Below are positions 37,967 to 49,620 of a DNA stretch of 64,000 nucleotides, one piece after another. Position numbers and translations under genes: made by a program. Source of the stretch: Phycomyces blakesleeanus NRRL 1555(-) (Eukaryota > Mucoromycota > Mucoromycetes > Mucorales > Phycomycetaceae); the NCBI RefSeq assembly GCF_001638985.1, contig NW_017265137.1, forward strand, positions 2,109,554 through 2,173,553. The letters are read 5' to 3'. The notes beneath the pieces were generated by a model. The model did no database searches and was not told the origin of the DNA. It saw nothing but the letters and a program-made list of their open reading frames with translations. Each line of letters begins with the position of its first letter. Position 1 is the stretch's first letter.

Positions 37967-39244
37967 ATGAGACCAACGCGGAGACGAACAAGGGCACCAA
38001 CACCGCCAGTCCAAGAGTCCGATGGGACAAGCGAGATGGAGCTCAATGAAAGTGTTCAGAGTAGTGAGATGAGTAGTGATGATGATGAGCAGATTGTCAA
38101 TCGACACACAATTCAAGAACCCATTGAAGACGAAGAGCAGGAAGAAGAAATATCCGATTCAGAAGAGAGTGTTGAGTCTGCTGCAGTACAGCAATATCCT
38201 TCTGCTGTAGACAGCGGTAAGCCAAAAACAAAGCCTTTGTAGTCAAAAGATGGCTTTTGTTTCTTGAAAAAAAAAGGAACAGATTCAAGAGTGTTTACTA
38301 ATGTTTATGTATTTATATATTTATGTGTTTGTTCTGTGTTAAATTAAATAGATGCTTCTGAAAGTGAAGATGAATTCAAGGAAATTGTCCAAACACGCCC
38401 TGCAACAAAACGTCAAAGAGCGCGCCTGAACAATCATGAACCAGAGGATTATATTGAACTTCCAATGGGTAAGTGTTGATCACTACACTATATTTATTTA
38501 CATATAATCTACACATAAACTTACACAAACTTGCAAATGTATATGTGTATATGTATATAATATGTGGCTTTACTATTCTTCTTTTTCTTTTTCTTTTCAA
38601 CAGAGAGTAGCAGAAAGAAACTACTAACAGAAGAAGAGGCAGCTTTGAAACGATCCGAAGTTACGAGAAGGCGAAAGAACCAGAGTCTCCAAAGAGCAGA
38701 GAAGGATAAAGTATGGTTATTTAATACAGAAAATATCTCTTGTGATTATTAGTATCATTATTATCACCATGTCCAAAATTAAATCTAGGATTGTAATTTT
38801 TAGGCAGATACAATCAACCGATTGTTAAAAAAGCAGGCAACCAAGAGCAAGCAGAAAATCAGAGATGATGTAATTGAGACAAAAGAAGGAGAGAAACGTA
38901 AAGAGCATGGAATGCGTTACATTCACAACAAGGAAGGAAGTGTTCTTGCTATACCCATTAAATACACAGTTGAACACGTATTTGGTACTCACAAGTAAGT
39001 TTCTTTTTTCTTTCTCTTATTATTATCTTTTGCTTGGGATATGTAGTTAGTGAGTTAGTTGTACGATTGCGATTAAATGCTAGGAATAATATTCAAATAC
39101 TGAGAATCTAGGGTCAGTGCGCCTAAACCACCAAGAAAGTGTGAGGTACATGGTTGCCATCAATTGAAAAAGTATGTAGCCAAAAAGAGCGGAAAGCTTG
39201 TATGTTCTCTTGAACACTATCAAACAGTAGAGGGTGTGCAATAA
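37967..39244 (+). CDS. INO80 complex subunit B/Ies2-like (PAPA-1 + HIT finger)
   Basis: Five exons, 37967-38216, 38352-38468, 38604-38710, 38804-38994 and 39112-39244; 265 aa. The first 120 residues are acidic and Ser-rich, typical of chromatin proteins. The basic PAPA-1 region follows (about 125-215): KLLTEEEAALKRSEVTRRRK, then DTINRLLKKQATKSKQKIR. The last exon encodes a HIT-type zinc-finger remnant: C232-x4-C237, KKY, then CSLEHY with C253 and H257, where animal and yeast relatives usually have CSLECY. INO80B/Ies2 stimulates the ATPase of the INO80 nucleosome remodeller. The last exon was found from the motif and an AA|G junction that keeps frame. Assignment good. Confidence 0.87.
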
Positions 39245-39272
39245 TACGTCCACACTATATCCACACTATATC

Positions 39273-39305
<33 letters not shown>

Positions 39306-39559
39306 CCTTTATTATTATTATTATTACCTCTTGTTAAGTTGGTCGGTTGTTTGTGTTTTGGATATTTATTTTATTATTATATCAAGGTACTTTTTTCTTT
39401 TTTCCTTCTTTTAATATATTTTACCTATATATGTTAATTTTTTTTTTTCAAAAAGAGTATATAAACCAAATTAGTATCATCAATACAATAAAATAACTCT
39501 CACAAACATACACATATTTGAAATTTAAAATTTTATATCTTTACCCCAAAAAAAATTGT

Positions 39560-40165
39560 TTATGATCTATCAGTCTTCTTGCGGAAACCCTCGACCTTGT
39601 TCTCCTTCAATGCAGTAAAGTACATGTTTGCCAACTCACGGCAGTTTTGGTCTACACAGAGACATTTATAGATTACGTCAATTCGATCCATAAATAAAGA
39701 TATCCGTATATATATGTATATGGTCGTAGAATTAAGGGAAATTCACTTACAGTGGTTAACACCCTCAGTTCTGTAGCACTCATCAAGCTTTTCCTTAATA
39801 ATACGTGCTTCCATAGCCTTAACCCAGTCATCGCGAATCTTCTGATTACGGGCAGCATAAACAGCTATAATTAAAAAATTAAATGTGTATATACACATAT
39901 ATATTACATTACATTATTTAGTGCAATGTATCTTTGCTATATCTTTTTTTTTCTTTTTTTTCTTTTTTTGTGTGTGCATAAAATTACCCTTGCGATCGTT
40001 GGGATCAACCTTGTCCAAAGTAGGAACACTGGAGTTGATAAAGAGAGAAATAGAGAGAGGGAGGGGTAAATGGCTGTCGATTCAACAAATTTGGCGCATA
40101 ATCGTATTTTTGTACCGTTCAAACTGTCTGTGCTCGGGGTATTCCCAATCTGCTGTGGCTGCCAT
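39560..40165 (-). CDS. Complex I subunit, NDUFB10/NUO-12.3 type
   Basis: Four exons on the minus strand, 40165-40116, 40028-39988, 39864-39751 and 39651-39560; 98 aa. The diagnostic block is ARNQKIRDDWVKAMEARII, then ECYRTEGVNHYQNCRELANMY, matching fungal 12.3-kDa and animal PDSW/NDUFB10 subunits (family: HNAR..IREQWV..M, CYRREGVNH). These are small accessory subunits of the membrane arm of NADH:ubiquinone oxidoreductase, on the intermembrane-space side. The two Cys (in CYR and QNC) are the likely disulphide partners. The N-terminus MAATADWEYPEHRQFE comes from a 50-bp exon whose donor is less certain than the others. Convergent with the Ies2-like gene, 315 bp apart. Confidence 0.85.
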
Positions 40166-40600
40166 TATATTCGAGAGGAGGGGATGATTGTATATATCTA
40201 TCAAAAAAAAAGTGCTACTATGTGTTTTTTGCCTACCAATCCCTGCTTACGTCTATTTGCACCACAATCCAAAAAGGTGTTTTTACTACGTCACAAAAGC
40301 AGTGACGTGCTTTTCGACATCAAGAAAGTGGGGAAGGAATGAAGGTAAATGAGAAAATAAAATGAGAAAATGAAATAAAAGATAGATAGGTAGAAAATGG
40401 GGTCCCAGGGTCCTTATAATTATAAGAATCTTTACATATTATCTATTGAATTGAACTTTATATTTTACTTGTGTAAAGAAAGTTATTATACACAGTCAAC
40501 AGATCAAGTATTAAAACAATTGTCTTGCACGTCAATTATTTCGATCATAAAGCTACAAAACTGACTAGAAACCATTTATGTACCTTAAATTACAACAATT

Positions 40601-40636
<36 letters not shown>

Positions 40637-40953
40637 TTAATAGTAGATCAAACTTTATTAGAGTATACAGATCTATTTCCGCTTACTATTTCAGGGATAA
40701 TTACTTGAATTACAAAAACATCTTTATTCAATTGAACAAGGCTCTTTTTATTTTATTCTTTTAACCAGTCAATATCCGAGTTATACATATTCTTTGGAAA
40801 ATAAAAATAAAAGGGACAAAGTAGTTGAATCTATTGGATTTATTGTAAAGATTTCGAGGTCCCAAATGTATGCCCCGACAGTTAATGTTTAAAGAAAAAA
40901 AAATGCAAGAAAATTTGTGGGTATGTGTGCATGTGCATGTGTGTATATATCGA
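40166..40953. other. Divergent intergenic region with (TA)n
   Basis: About 790 bp between the complex I and F-box gene starts. A (TA)n tract lies at about 40603-40633. The frame upstream of ATG 40954 is open back to 40870 but reads through simple GT/CA sequence and lacks conservation. Confidence 0.55.
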
Positions 40954-42796
40954 ATGCTTCCCCAAGAAATCATTGTAACCATTGCAAATAATCTTTCAAC
41001 AAAAGATCGAATCACATGCACTTCTGTCTGCAGATCATGGAAGGATCCTTTTCAACGAGCTTTGTGGAAACACATTGAAATGAAAACCAGAGAAAGACTC
41101 TGGATGATTTGTTACGAAGCAAGCCAACAGGGCAATAAATACCACTCCAATGGTCACTGCACGCACGACTTTTGCATCTCATTCCATGAAAGTATCGACA
41201 ATGAAGATTTCTATACACTCTTAAAAGTATTCCCGAGTCTAAGAAGCCTTAAAATTGTAGCCGACCTATCACCAACAATTACCCTCAAAAGAGAACCAGG
41301 AAATATCTTTTGGAAAGCACTGACGGTTCTTGACATCGTGCCACCCAGATATAACGATGAAACTGATATCAAAGAATTCGCGAACCTCTTGTCATTTACA
41401 CCTAATGTTAAACGTCTGACGATCTTACAGAGCCCTCAGGGAGGTGTGGAATGTACTTGGAATGACCTTGAAGTAATCCACGATTGTCTACCACTGCTCA
41501 ATCATTTGGAAATTTATACAAACCTCTCAGACTTTGAGAGCAAAGACGCGGCTGATTTTACTCAAATTAAGCCAACAAGAGTAACCTCTCTAATTATACA
41601 TAGCTATGACCAGTGCATATTTTGGGTGTACTATTTCGCTTGCAAGTACCCAAAGGTACACACTATCAAATGCAGCTTACTCGGAGACCTTGCTGAAGGT
41701 GAGGAGACAGACAGTGTGTGCGCCAAATTAAAAAACCTTTCGTCTCCCTTCCAACACCTCAAAACATTGGAGACAAACACCAACCTGACGGAAATATATA
41801 AGAATGATGTGTTCTATACTCTACTCGATCAGAATGGAGTAAAGTTGAAAGATGTGACATGTATTCTTGGCTGGGGTAACGATACCTTTATCTATTCAAG
41901 AATGCGTGATCTTTTTGATGTAACTTTAACAAGTATCCTCAGTAAGATACGTGGAAGTGTCGAACGCCTTTCGATCAACTGTCCGACGATACTGAAACTA
42001 GATAGTTTGCTTTTGAGCATCAGTCTTTGCACAACCTTGGTCGACCTACAATTGTGTGTAAAATCAGAAACCGTTTTACTGGAGCATATTATACGATGCT
42101 TTCCATCCCTGAAAAGACTTGCGATACGTAGCCACAGCGGGTTAAGTATTCTAAATAATTCAAAAAAAATGGCACACAATAGTCTCGAGACGCTGGAACT
42201 AAGCATGGTGACAATCTCACAAGACGTATTGAGAACAAGTTCACAAAACATGACAAATCTGAAAAGAATGGTTTTAGAGGATGTAACTATAGAAGGACAT
42301 CTATCTAAAGAAAACGGGGAATTCTGTATTGATATGTCAAGTACACGTTTTGATTACCTAAAACTTAAAGATGTACATTTTCATTACTACTACCATTTGA
42401 GAAGTTGTTTTTGTATCAACTTCTCTTCTGTACTCCAATCAGATTATCAAGAGCAGCGAGAATCTGGTATGTGTGCTTTAAAGATTTCGAACTATATGTT
42501 ATTACCCAATATTTTTTTTGGCATTTAGTAATATATATATATATATATATACACCTTTGCTTGTGTACGTTTTAGAGAAAAGAAGGTTTATGTTTAGTAG
42601 ACAGTATTTTGAATCACGCAAGCTAGAGATGAAGAATAAACCTAACCCAGATCGCCAACACAATTCCTGTCAGGGACATCTTGGCAATGATATGTGGAGA
42701 GATGATCTTTCTCGCGGCTATGCTACATTACGATGTAAAGGTGTTGAGACACTTAACATACATGGGTGTGCAGCCCATAATATTTTTCCAGAATAA
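40954..42796 (+). CDS. F-box/leucine-rich-repeat-like protein, copy A
   Basis: Two exons, 40954-42466 and 42576-42796; 577 aa. The F-box is at the N-terminus (LPQEIIVTIANNLSTKDRIT, then SVCRSWKDPFQRALWKHI). Degenerate leucine-rich repeats of about 25-30 residues follow (for example LKIVADLS, LTILQSP, LEIYTNL, LQLCVKSE, LKRLAIRSH, LETLELS). The second exon gives a conserved tail with MWRDDLSRGYATLRC. F-box proteins recruit substrates to SCF ubiquitin ligases through Skp1. Early-diverging fungi have large, fast-evolving sets of this type. It is a paralogue of the gene at 42956-44851: F-box, central WxWxxLExIH motif, WxYYxxxxYP segment and the C-terminal WRxDLxxGYAxLxC all correspond in order. 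Substrate unknown. Confidence 0.85.
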
Positions 42797-42955
42797 ATAA
42801 TCTTTTAATACCAATTACAGCTTTTCCTAACATTCCTAAAGAACAGAAAGAGAGAGATATGGAGAGGGGGTAGGAGAGTTTGATTAGAGATAATTAATTA
42901 CATATATATATATATATATATAAAAGAAGATAATAATATATGCGTATGTGTATAA

Positions 42956-44851
42956 TTATACTTTTCTTCTCGTGAAATTAAGGTAAACATAATCAAAATA
43001 GCATCCTTGTACATGTCCACATAATATTCGAGCATAACCGTTTGGAAGGTCACTTCTCCAGTATCGTTGCAACGCTAATCCACCAGGGTGTCGTTTTCGT
43101 TGAGTTTTTGAAGTCTTAGGATCTGTGGGCGAATACTTCTCAAATGCTTTCTTGATAGTTAAAGTCTCTTTATAGTCGAGTGTCCATAGCTTTCGTGTGT
43201 TATATTTACTATCTTTATTAAAACACAAGTATGACCACATCGTCTCGCCTTCAAGCCATGGGTAGTTTGTATGAATCTCCAAAAGTTTTTTATAGTTCGA
43301 ATGAAGATTTTTGAAATTCGGATCAAAGTATTGCGGAGCGTTGACTACTCGACCCAATATGAAGAAATTTGTTGGAATCTCTTCATCAAAGCTCCCGGTT
43401 TCGGTAGTAAGGAAAAATTTGACACGAATGAACGTCAATACATGAAAATTTGTATACAACATATCCATGTATATCCTGCGCCTTGATTCACTTCTTTTTT
43501 GAACAACTTTCACTTCATATAAGCACATCTTATTTAGGCTTCTGCAGTGGTATGATATGTATTTGAATATAGACGAATCTGCTTTTATATCGGCGAGGCT
43601 GAGAGATCTTAGTGGATGTAATTTTTCGGTGCTGGTGTCCGATGAGCTTAGGGTAACGTAGTTTCCTTTGATGTGGAGGACATTCAAAGATGGGAAATTA
43701 TCCAGTATTTTGTCAATGCTGGTCACGGAATTGAGGATATTGATACTTAGATTCTTTACGTGAGGAAAGTTTTGAAAATCTGGCAGTCTGTAAGCCTCAA
43801 TAAAGTCAGATGTGATTTCGATGTTTAGGTCTTCGAGTGAGGCTGGAAATGAATTCAAGTGTTCGGTTACAATAGTCGCGGGGAAATCCAAAATATCTCC
43901 AGACTCTAAATGCAGGCTGTATTGCAAGGTGGTAATCGATTTAAACAGATTCTTATACATCGCACAAAGTAACTCCAGGCAACCCATCATAGCCACAGAA
44001 TAGGAAATATTGGCTTTCTTCAGGTGCAAAAATCCGTTGGTGTGGTTATTTAACAACATCACCGTCTCATCGTCTGGTAGATCTTGGTCAATCATATTTG
44101 TATAACTACGATATTTTGATGACAATTCCTCGATGTTTGGATATCTTAAAGAAATATAATACAGCCACCCGATATCCATATTATGATGTGGTAAATCCAG
44201 GGTTTTCATACGGATTATTGGTGAAATGTCGGTCATTGTTTTGATGGTATCTAGCGGCATTTCGATGAATACGATATTCAATACCAGGACTTCAAGTTTT
44301 GGCAATATTTTGTGAATATCTTCAAGTGTTTCCCATGTGTAGTAATGTGTATTCTTGTAGCATTGTTCCCAGAATTTGAGTTGCTTTAGGTGAGGCAAGT
44401 GGATCAATAGTTCAAAGAATTTTTCTTCCGGCTCTTTTTCATCCATACATGAAGTTGTTATATCAAGTTCTACTAGAGATTTCCAGTTCCTCCAATTGTT
44501 GGTCGTATTAAGAATATCTGAGTCCAAGGCACCATAACCACTTCTGAAGGCAAGAAGTTTCTGAAAATAGCTTTGTAGTTTCGATATTTGCTCGTTATTC
44601 AAATTGACAGATCTTTCTACAGTAAGATCTCTAACACGGTTTCCATTCTTTTTGTAAGCGTTTTCTTGGGTTGCCGGTGGATTAAGGATAGTGTCCACTT
44701 TTTGTTCATCTTTTATGTTTATGCTGTACCAAAGAGAATGTTGAAAAGCTTTGGACCATGATTTGCAGACTGTGGCGCAAACGAGTCTTTCTTTTTGAGC
44801 CATAAAGGTTGCAGTCATTGTGAGAACCTCAAATGGAAGTGATGCCAGCAT
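42956..44851 (-). CDS. F-box/leucine-rich-repeat-like protein, copy B
   Basis: One open exon on the minus strand, 631 aa. F-box: LPFEVLTMTATFMAQKERLV, then TVCKSWSKAFQHSLWYSI. Degenerate LRRs follow through the middle (LVELDITT, LKQLKFWEQ, LEVLVLNIV, MKTLDLPH, VKNLSINIL, LNVLHIKG, LRSLSLADI). The tail has YWRSDLPNGYARILC. It faces copy A tail to tail, with only 159 bp between the stop codons, and lacks the intron copy A has near its C-terminus. Sequence similarity is modest, so the duplication is not recent. Probably an SCF substrate receptor; target unknown. A few C-terminal residues could differ if a late intron is used. Confidence 0.85.
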   Translation of the reverse strand: MLASLPFEVLTMTATFMAQKERLVCATVCKSWSKAFQHSLWYSINIKDEQKVDTILNPPATQENAYKKNGNRVRDLTVERSVNLNNEQISKLQSYFQKLLAFRSGYGALDSDILNTTNNWRNWKSLVELDITTSCMDEKEPEEKFFELLIHLPHLKQLKFWEQCYKNTHYYTWETLEDIHKILPKLEVLVLNIVFIEMPLDTIKTMTDISPIIRMKTLDLPHHNMDIGWLYYISLRYPNIEELSSKYRSYTNMIDQDLPDDETVMLLNNHTNGFLHLKKANISYSVAMMGCLELLCAMYKNLFKSITTLQYSLHLESGDILDFPATIVTEHLNSFPASLEDLNIEITSDFIEAYRLPDFQNFPHVKNLSINILNSVTSIDKILDNFPSLNVLHIKGNYVTLSSSDTSTEKLHPLRSLSLADIKADSSIFKYISYHCRSLNKMCLYEVKVVQKRSESRRRIYMDMLYTNFHVLTFIRVKFFLTTETGSFDEEIPTNFFILGRVVNAPQYFDPNFKNLHSNYKKLLEIHTNYPWLEGETMWSYLCFNKDSKYNTRKLWTLDYKETLTIKKAFEKYSPTDPKTSKTQRKRHPGGLALQRYWRSDLPNGYARILCGHVQGCYFDYVYLNFTRRKV

Positions 44852-47778
44852 TATACAATTGTAATGAGAAGGTGTGGAAAGGATAAAGGCTTTTTTTTTT
44901 CTTCTTTTATTCTTTAAAATTTCAACGGGAACGAAATCCAGATATTCGTTAGAAAAAAAATAAAAGCGGCCATGGTGTCAAATCTTGAAAAAAAAAGGTG
45001 ACACTTCATACAGTTGGTGTGGACAAACTAAAAGTTTAAAAAAGGCAAAAAAAAAAGAAAAAAAGTTCAAAATCAGTTCAAAATACATATTAGGGGGTTT
45101 CATTATCTCTTTGGATAGAAATTCAGATTAGGATTCGTAAAGCGGGTGTTTAAATGGTGAAATGATTGGCTTAGAAGAGTCTGAAGAAAAAAAAGCTTTC
45201 GGTTGGAAATTGAGGATCGCTCATTTTGACGTCTTGAAGTACTCAAAGCAAACATTTATCAATTTATTTACCTCTATTACATATTTATACTTTATATACC
45301 AGCTTTTATTAAGGAAAAAATTCCAAAATAATTGGTAGAAATTAGCTTAATTGCTTATAATAAAATATCAGGTACAAGAATAAGAAGATTAATTAAAAAG
45401 GGGGACTCAATAATTTCCATTTTATATTCACTTTCATTGGGTGCAAGTTTAACACCCGCTGTCCGAATCATAACCTGAATTTCTATCCGAAGAGATAATG
45501 AAACGCCCTATTGAAACAGTCGTAAATAAGAGCAATGCCAAGCAGACAATCTCGTCAAGAAACATTGAACACATCCCTGAAGAATTTATTTCCTCTGATG
45601 TACTTGATACGATTTGTAATCCCTTTAACTCGTATTCGCCGTGTTATCAATTTTCAAAAAGGCTCAATATATTACAACAGCAAAGCCAACCCTTTGAAGC
45701 ACACAAAAGCGTACTACAGACTATCAAAAATATGTAGTGCTTCAAGGCAAAACATTCAACTATCTTCCATTAAGAAATGTTTCTATAACATGCTATATTA
45801 CAATCGATACGCATATTATAAATACTTTAATCTCGAATGATTCTTTTATTAGTTACTTGGATAAGGAAATGTTATGAAGAAGCGTTCTGGATATTAAAGC
45901 CAAGACAATGACCCCAGGTAGAAGCAAATTAGATGAGATTCAGAGGAATGATCTATACATATAATATTGATATGCCTGTGCTAAAAGAGAGCAGAGACAA
46001 AAAAAAAAGATCAATATATTTGGTGGAAAATGAATTCCAATACATCAAAAAGTTAAGAGAAGAGCTGTAAGCTGGTATCGTGAAATGTATATTTTGTGAC
46101 CCTGAGCTTTGTGATTTACTTTATTTGATGCACAGATGTAGTATTACTGAAACTAAATCAACCTACCGATATGCTAAAAACCAACAAAAAAAACAACAAC
46201 ATAAAAATGACAAGAAGATAGATCATATCATTGCATTCAAGCTCTCCCTGTCCCAGCATAATTCTTCAAAAAGAAAATAACAGAGAAATGTATTAAATAT
46301 CTCCAAGAAAGAAAAAAAAAGAGCCAAAGTCACCCCAACGATAAAATTATATTTACGCAAATGAAGATAATCCTACCAAAGAAGATCGACATACTGGTAG
46401 TACTACTCCTGCTCAGAAAAATGGACCTTTCAAGCTTCATTAATCAGCTACAAGCAGACAAACGGTTGACCGAGAATATCCAGAAATTTCTTGGCGCTGA
46501 CGATGTACTGTAGCATTCCCAGCAACTGGTTTTTGGTCATTCTACTACTTTATGATTCTCCTCAATCACACCTTTCAATACCCTTATTTAGAACGCTTTC
46601 AAGTCTCCTGGATATCTTCTCTATAACTATCATATCCAAACGACGGATCACTTTCTGGAAGAATGTTCAATAACATTGTAAGTCTTGACAATGGTTGTTT
46701 TATTACAGATATCTATACCATAGTCTAATCCGTCCTTCCTCTTTCATACACTCTGTAGCTTAAAGCTTAAAGCTTAAAGCTAAAGCAGAAGAGAAAAAGA
46801 CATTCTATCAAGATATAGATTCCTGACGCATATTTAACGCGCTTTACAAAAATATAAAAGACTTAACTAATTTGTTTATTTTGGTAACGTTTCTATTGTT
46901 ATTTTATTATTCTATACATACTATGAACTTATGCATGCGTCTGTAGTTTTATTGACTGTACTCCTCAAGCATGTACTTTCTCCTTTTTTTTTAGAACATA
47001 GAAAAAGAGAACTCTAACTTGAAGTTCGGCGCCCAGTCCTTATATATTGTTCCCTAACCTTCCGTAATAACTCTTTTAAAATTAAAACACTTTATTGCAA
47101 TACGAATTTCTTAACTTACGATAAAAGGTATATTTCTAAGTATATATGGTAGTATAGAGTATTATGAGATATTATCTGAAGATATTCTGTATCATTCATA
47201 GAATCCAATTACTCTGTTTAGCAAAAAAAAAATTCGATTCGTAAACCCCCCCACCCCTCACATATTAATTCCAAGCCCTGATTTACTAATAGCTTTTATT
47301 ATACAAGAAAGTAGAATAGAAGAAGAAAACCTGTGGGTAATTGGTTTTGTGTTTTCTTTGGCAGTAATGCTGTTTATACTATGTCTTAAATTCAACCCAA
47401 TCTATACATAACCAATTACTCTAGATCATATTTGTGCTAAGAAAAGTGAGTTTTTTTTTTCTCTTTATTTCTAAAACCGAGTATATCTATATATTCAAGT
47501 ATATTACAAAGTGACTCTTTAAATGTCAAGATTTTTAAACAATGATACGATAATAATAGTAGTAGTAGTAGAGAAGAAAATAAATACTCCTTTATGTCAA
47601 CTATAGACTAAAAAGGAGGTGCTTAATGGCATATCTTTCCTTTCTTTTTTTTTTTTTTTTGGTTTGGTTTGGTACTCATTTCCTGATTATCAATAAATAA
47701 ATATATATATATAACACCCAGTCAAATATTACTGATCTGTACTTTTCAATAATTTTTAATATTCGTCGATACTTCCAA
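44852..47778. other. Large intergenic region with MITE and decayed frames
   Basis: About 2.9 kb. It holds the MITE at 45093-45508, directly followed by frames at 45498-45737, 45535-45840 and 46080-46280. Their composition is closer to coding than the surroundings, but stops interrupt them and no domain is clear; they may be remnants of an old mobile element or gene. A stretch at 46380-46490 (M-D-L-S-S-F-I-N-Q-L-Q) is similar in quality. Nothing here is called as a gene. Confidence 0.45.
45093..45508. mobile_element. Tc1/mariner-like MITE with about 60-bp terminal inverted repeats
   Basis: The left end GGGGGTTTCATTATCTCTTT continues through GGATAGAAATTCAG and GATTCG to AGCGGGTGTT. The right end, read on the minus strand from 45508, is GGGCGTTTCATTATCTCTTC and the same blocks in the same order. 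Roughly nine of ten bases match over about 60 bp. Both ends are flanked by TA (45091-45092 and 45509-45510), the target duplication of Tc1/mariner transposons. The 416-bp element is AT-rich inside with no transposase frame, so it is non-autonomous. Confidence 0.8.
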
Positions 47779-48266
47779 ATGCTTTTATTTACATCCACAA
47801 TTCTCGTTTTGCTGTGCGTGGCACCTTATTTCATAATGGCAACCACTGTCCAGATCCACCGGCCGTATATCACTGACCACAGTCTCGGCATTCAATGGAA
47901 CCGTGAAAATTATTTAAGACACCCATGGTAAACTAAAAAGAAAGAAAGAAAGAAAGAGAAGATAATATGTTGTAAATCCAACTTGTCCAACAGATGTATA
48001 TATATATATATATATTTATTTATATATATATTCATTCTGTTATATTGTTATGATCCTTTGATAGGCTTCACATGGACCTTGACAGGATGAATACTACAAT
48101 ACACACAAGCACATACTTTTATTACGAGAGTGTATTTTCTAATTTGGCTTGCCTCGAGTGGGCTTCATTCTTGATCGGGTTCTTGTTCACATTATCGTTT
48201 ATTCACACGACCACTCCATTGACAAGTAGTGAAGCAGACGAATTGAAAGATCAATGGGAACTATAG
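47779..48266 (+). CDS. Unrecognised small membrane protein
   Basis: Two exons, 47779-47927 and 48065-48266, joined at a split Trp codon; 116 aa. I do not recognise a family. Residues 1-21 are hydrophobic with no charges (signal peptide or first membrane helix). The middle is polar with several His and aromatic residues (RPYITDHSLGIQWNREN). A second hydrophobic segment lies about 80-100 (LACLEWASFLIGFLFTLSFI), and the tail is acidic (SSEADELKDQWEL). An NTT sequon is present. The topology suggests a small secretory-pathway membrane protein with a short cytosolic tail. Starting at the inner ATG 47839 would remove the first helix. Support comes from codon pattern, clean splice sites and the frame across the intron. 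Confidence 0.6.
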
Positions 48267-49584
48267 ACAAAAGAGAAACCCTAAAGAATAGAAAGAAATT
48301 GTATATATAATTCTACATTTTCATTCTCTATATATTTTATTATCTTTGTTGAGATGCTATTACTTTTGGCATATCAAAGCTTTACACTCAAAAATTCAAA
48401 AACACATACTCAGAAAAACTAATACATCACTATCGTCTACAATTCTCCCCCAGATCATCTTTGCAGTTCTTTATAATAAATATATATATATATATATGCT
48501 TTGTGTAAGTTTTGAAGTGAACCGAGAAAAAAGTAGAAGAAATATTACTCTGTGGTCATGTTTGGTTTAAATATCCAAAAGATTGATTTATGAAGAATTC
48601 AAGTAAAATGAAGCTTATTAAAGTCATGAAGAACAAAATACTGAGCAGGTCAGTTAATTTATCCTAGTGATTCAAGCTTTATTTCAATTCTCTATTTTTT
48701 TCTTTGTTGTTTGAAAGATTCTCTCTAGCACCTTTTATAGTCAAATAATAAATAATAAATAAAATTTCGAGATAATAAACATGCAACATTTGTAATCACA
48801 CATTGCACAAACACAAACACCTGATGCTTGTAGGGCTACCTTGTTTCTATTTTAATTTCTATTATGTAAAAATAATAATAAAATATTAATTGAACACTCT
48901 GTTCTGTCTGTGATTCCATATCACTCTTTCTATTGGTGAAAAATCAGTAAATCTTAAGAGCAGGGGATCAACAAAATGATATGTATACCTGGTTTGATTT
49001 CTTAGGGTGAAATTGAAGTGTAAATGGAAAGTCATCATTTTATATATAAACATTGGAACCGTTCTTTATGCTTGTTATTGCTGTTAAAATAAACGTTGAC
49101 TAGGAAACAAAGGATATAGTGATGATAGATTATTATTAAAATGATGTGTTTGACAAAAAAGGCTTGTAAAAGATCTGCCACGTGTCATTGTACAAGTGGA
49201 ACAAGGGAGCAAAAAGCAGGTGTGGAACAAGAGTTGGGGTTCCAGTGTGAAATAATGCATAATTTGTGATTCGCATTCAACAAAAGCAAAGGACAAGGAC
49301 AAGGGTCAAAAAAGTCTCTTGGTTGACTTGATATTTTTTTTTATTTTTATTTTCATTTTCATTTTCATTTACTTTTCGATTCCTCGAATCTGGGACCAGG
49401 GATTTATAGGACAATAGCCACAGCTATAAACCATAGAGAATACATTTATCCGTCCAGCCTTCCCATTTTATTGGATTTTCTTTTTTGCCCTTCTTCCGGT
49501 CAACGTAGGACAATCTTACTCTTATTAAATATATATATATATATATAAATAAACTTTATTATCACTATTATGTCTTGGCATTGC

Positions 49585-49620
<36 letters not shown>

